A DNA stretch of 64,000 nt from the NCBI RefSeq assembly GCF_007828835.1, contig NZ_VIVL01000001.1, forward strand, positions 922,001 to 986,000. The letters are read 5' to 3'. The notes beneath the pieces were generated by a model that was given only the letters and a program-made list of their open reading frames with translations, did not search any database and had not been told where the DNA came from. This DNA is from Variovorax beijingensis. GTDB lineage: Bacteria; Pseudomonadota; Gammaproteobacteria; Burkholderiales; Burkholderiaceae_C. Position numbers and translations under genes: made by a program. Shown here one piece after another: positions 62,331 through 64,000 of the stretch; the first letter of the stretch is position 1; each line of letters opens with the position of its first letter.

Positions 62331-62989
62331 CCTTCGACCTTTTCTCCGATGCCCTCGAAGATGCCGCATCGCCGCGCGGCAAGCAGTCGATCGGGCCCGG
62401 TGCGTTCGTCCTGCGCGGATTCGCGCTGCCTTGTGTCGACGAACTGCTGTCCGGGCTGCACGAGGTCGAGCATCGCGCCGCCTTCCGCCACCTGGTAACC
62501 CCCGGCGGCTTCACGATGTCGGTTGCGATGACCAACTGCGGCCGGCTCGGCTGGATCTCGGACCGGCGCGGCTACCGCTATGGCGAGCACGATCCCGAAA
62601 CAGGCCTGCCCTGGCCCGCGATGCCGGCCGCTTTCGCGCGCCTGGCCAAGGCATCGGCCGCCGAGGCCGGGTTTGCGGACTTCGAGCCCGACGCCTGCCT
62701 GGTGAACCGCTATGAGCCCGGCACGCGCCTGTCGCTGCACCAGGACAAGGACGAGCGCGACTACGGCGCGCCCATCGTCTCGGTATCGCTCGGCATGCCG
62801 GCCACCTTTCTCTTCGGCGGACTCGCCCGCAGCGACAAGGCCGCCCGCATTCCGCTGGTGCACGGCGACGTGGCGGTGTGGGGCGGGCCCGACCGGCTGC
62901 GCTACCACGGCGTGCTGCCGCTGGAAGACCGGCCGCACGCGCTGCTGGGCCGCCGGCGCATCAACCTGACTTTTCGCAAAGCGGGATGA
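62327..62989 (+). CDS. alkB: alpha-ketoglutarate-dependent DNA dealkylase AlkB
   Basis: 220 residues from GTG 62327, which overlaps the MocR stop (GTGA). AlkB removes 1-methyladenine and 3-methylcytosine damage by oxidation. The Fe(II) ligands are in 'RLSLHQDKDERDYGAPIVSVSLG' (HxD) and the second His in 'DRLRYHGVLPLEDRPHALLGRRRINLTFR', with the two arginines that hold alpha-ketoglutarate. 'TMSVAMTNCGRLGWISDRRGYRY' is the substrate loop. Location after a MocR gene rather than after ada is unusual. Terminator follows. Confidence 0.95.
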   Translation: MTFDLFSDALEDAASPRGKQSIGPGAFVLRGFALPCVDELLSGLHEVEHRAAFRHLVTPGGFTMSVAMTNCGRLGWISDRRGYRYGEHDPETGLPWPAMPAAFARLAKASAAEAGFADFEPDACLVNRYEPGTRLSLHQDKDERDYGAPIVSVSLGMPATFLFGGLARSDKAARIPLVHGDVAVWGGPDRLRYHGVLPLEDRPHALLGRRRINLTFRKAG

Positions 62990-63286
62990 AGCGGCCGCTC
63001 AAGTCAAATTGATGACTTGTTCCTTTTTTCTGTGCACAACTCTGTGGGTTGTCTGAGGACCAGGGTCGGCGGAGCCAGCATTGACGGGGGTTGGCACTAG
63101 GTTGCCTGCGGAATGGGCAGGGGGTGGAGCGGTGGAAAAACGCGGGGCGCCTGGAACGGATGTCTCGAAAAATCGAGCCGAATTCGTGACATACATCACG
63201 CTTGGGCGAGAGGACGCGATTTCATGGGAGCCCCCAAGGACCTGTCGGAAAGCACTGCGCGCCGCTCCCGTCCACCGCGGAAGAGA
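62990..63286. other. 297-base gap between alkB and the NIPSNAP gene
   Basis: Besides the terminator at its left end I see no gene. Plus-strand frames here (for example from 63081) continue antisense into the NIPSNAP gene and show no domain, and there is no good ribosome site. The stretch is somewhat less GC-rich than the surroundings. Confidence 0.6.
63000..63030 (+). terminator. rho-independent terminator of mocR-alkB
   Basis: CAAGTCA (63000-63006) and TGACTTG (63013-63019) form a perfect 7-base stem around AATTGA, followed by TTCCTTTTTTC. Confidence 0.82.
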
Positions 63287-63613
63287 CTATTTCGCAGGCG
63301 AGAAAGAGGTTGGCGCCAAGAACGAGTTGTCCATCTTCGCAACGATCGGTCCGGCTGCCTCGCTCGCCTTTCTGACCTCGACCCATTCGGGATCGACGAC
63401 GAACTTGCCCCACTTGGTCTCACGATCGGCCAGGCTCTCCCAGACAAGCATGTAGGTCAGCGCGTTGCTGTCAGGTCCGACGGCAGTCGTCCAATATCCG
63501 AGCTGACGAATTCCCAGCCGATTCCAGATGCCCACGGTGTGGTCGCGAAATCTGGCAAGAACGTCGGGTAGGCGGCCAGGCATTGCGGTATAGACGCGCA
63601 GTTCGTAGATCAT
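63287..63613 (-). CDS. NIPSNAP family protein
   Basis: 108 residues from ATG 63613. Ferredoxin-like alpha-beta domain typical of NIPSNAP: 'MIYELRVYTAMPGRLPDVLARF' at the start, 'HTVGIWNRLGIRQLGYWTTAVGPDSNALTYMLVWESLADRETKWGKFVVDPEW' in the middle. Small bacterial NIPSNAP proteins resemble dimeric alpha-beta-barrel oxygenases or binding proteins; no catalytic role is established. It stands alone, with codon use noticeably more AT-tolerant (for example GAA, AAA, TTT-rich pieces) than neighbours, which might reflect acquisition. No associated catabolic genes are visible. A longer frame starts at 63676, but lacks similarity. Confidence 0.83.
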   Translation of the reverse strand: MIYELRVYTAMPGRLPDVLARFRDHTVGIWNRLGIRQLGYWTTAVGPDSNALTYMLVWESLADRETKWGKFVVDPEWVEVRKASEAAGPIVAKMDNSFLAPTSFSPAK

Positions 63614-63776
63614 CGACCTCAGTCCTGAAAAGATGGTTGCGAGTTGACGGGGTGGCGGGCACGACCGCCCGCTCACATTGTGCTGCCAGAGGTCTATCCA
63701 CCGTCAAAGGAGATGGTGCAGTGACTGCGCAATGCCTCGGAAGCACCCGGACTGATGCGGGAGCAAGCGCAATGAA

Positions 63777-63811
63777 AAAAGCCCCAAGTAGTTGATTTAC
63801 TTGGGGCTTTT
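63777..63811. terminator. bidirectional rho-independent terminator
   Basis: AAAAGCCCCAAGTA-gttgat-TACTTGGGGCTTTT is a perfect 14-base stem with A and T tracts on both sides. It would terminate the tRNA transcript (minus strand) and any plus-strand transcript. Confidence 0.93.
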
Positions 63812-63813
63812 AA

Positions 63814-63837
63814 GCTTCAGCGATCGATCGCTGAAGC
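63814..63837. repeat. perfect 24-base palindrome just downstream of the tRNA gene
   Basis: GCTTCAGCGATC followed at once by its complement GATCGCTGAAGC, with no spacer, between the tRNA 3' end (63843) and the terminator. The transcript could form a long hairpin at this point, perhaps for 3' trailer processing, or it may be a protein-binding or insertion site. Confidence 0.85.
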
Positions 63838-63842
63838 AGTGT

Positions 63843-63919
63843 TGGTGGCTCTTCACGGACTCGAACCGCGGACCTGTGGATTATGATTCCATCGCTCTAA
63901 CCGACTGAGCTAAAGAGCC
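63843..63919 (-). tRNA. tRNA-Met (anticodon CAT), elongator type
   Basis: 77 bases on the minus strand, starting GGCTCTTTAGCTCAG and ending GAGCCACCA with encoded CCA. The acceptor stem pairs fully; the D-arm is GCTC/GAGC, the anticodon loop ATCATAA has CAT at positions 34-36, and the T-arm is CGCGG-ttcgagt-CCGTG. The 5' end is G-G, not the C-A mismatch of an initiator. In the anticodon stem, position 27 A faces 43 C, a mismatch, and the T-stem has one G-U pair. Ile2 with lysidine is the main alternative for CAT anticodons, but the body resembles elongator Met. Confidence 0.9.
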
Positions 63920-63942
63920 GTTCGGCACAGTTTTGTGCCGAG
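63920..63942 (-). other. hairpin in the 5' leader of the tRNA
   Basis: TCGGCACA (63922-63929) and TGTGCCGA (63934-63941) form a perfect 8-base inverted repeat with four bases between, immediately before the tRNA 5' end. The transcript would begin at or within it, so it may be the leader removed by RNase P. Confidence 0.6.
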
Positions 63943-63948
63943 CCCAAG

Positions 63949-63979
63949 ATTATAGCGCAGGCTGCGGGTCCCGAATCAA
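63949..63979 (-). promoter_or_regulatory. tRNA-Met promoter
   Basis: On the minus strand, TATAAT (complement of 63949-63954) is a perfect -10 box. TTGATT (complement of 63974-63979) would be the -35 with a long spacing of 19 bases. Start would be near 63942. Confidence 0.65.
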
Positions 63980-64000
63980 GCCCGGCGCGAAGCACTCGGT

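Noticed and set aside
63081..63571. Two plus-strand ORFs across the gap and antisense to the NIPSNAP gene
   Set aside because: No domain or convincing ribosome site, and the opposite strand carries a recognised family.

Overview
The window is a single 64 kb stretch of a very GC-rich (by eye two-thirds or more G+C) beta-proteobacterial chromosome. Gene content and style point to Burkholderiales, family Comamonadaceae, most like Variovorax: Bug/TctC-type substrate-binding proteins, a PHA phasin, an ahcY gene behind an SAH riboswitch followed by tlyA and metF, a double-length UvrA, and stem-loop-rich intergenic repeats. The genus is inferred from recognised families, not from a database search. 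Genes are tightly packed, ATGA/GTGA/TTGA stop-start overlaps are very common, and I see no phage, insertion sequence, CRISPR array or rRNA operon. One tRNA-Met lies at the right end.

Layout. 1-7.4 kb: an IclR-regulated catabolic group (cupin, Bug protein, CoA-transferase, acyl-CoA dehydrogenase), then acylphosphatase, HMG-CoA lyase, a YbaK-like deacylase, a DUF1289 protein and a DsbA-fold isomerase. 7.6-12 kb: an MHS-type transporter, a 48-residue membrane peptide and two tandem periplasmic binding-protein paralogues sharing a promoter-proximal element. 12-18 kb: a 1,949-residue tandem-fused UvrA carrying an in-frame copy of a palindromic repeat. 18-21 kb: ornithine cyclodeaminase, acetylpolyamine amidohydrolase and a second Bug protein, suggesting polyamine/ornithine use. 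21-24 kb: a TetR/MFS divergent pair with two operator-like palindromes, and a HAD phosphatase.

24-29 kb: a three-gene ABC-2 exporter (ATPase, permease, permease) split by an inserted pair, a radical SAM enzyme and a fused methyltransferase-nucleotidyltransferase, followed by a 30-codon ORF, all linked by stop-start overlaps. This is the best candidate here for an undescribed system. 29-32 kb: prfC, phasin, a secreted protein. 32-36 kb: SAH riboswitch, ahcY, tlyA, metF (the methyl cycle) and an RlpA lipoprotein. 36-48 kb: housekeeping genes (rlmJ, rplM-rpsI, erpA, an MdtD-like exporter, anmK, an M23 peptidase, tyrS, FecR-OmpA pair, a CDF transporter, dtd, ybeY, phoH).

48-57 kb: ruvA and ruvB are separated by an inserted, oppositely oriented seven-gene run resembling E. 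coli ynbABCD (CDP-alcohol phosphatidyltransferase, hydrolase-methyltransferase, PAP2/dual-specificity phosphatase, CdsA) plus PlsC, a small membrane protein and a YdeI-like protein; it looks like a complete phospholipid pathway of unknown product. 57-64 kb: DmeF-type metal exporter, LpxH-like phosphoesterase, two cytochromes c with a DUF2970 protein, a MocR regulator coupled to alkB, a NIPSNAP protein, and the tRNA flanked by strong hairpins.
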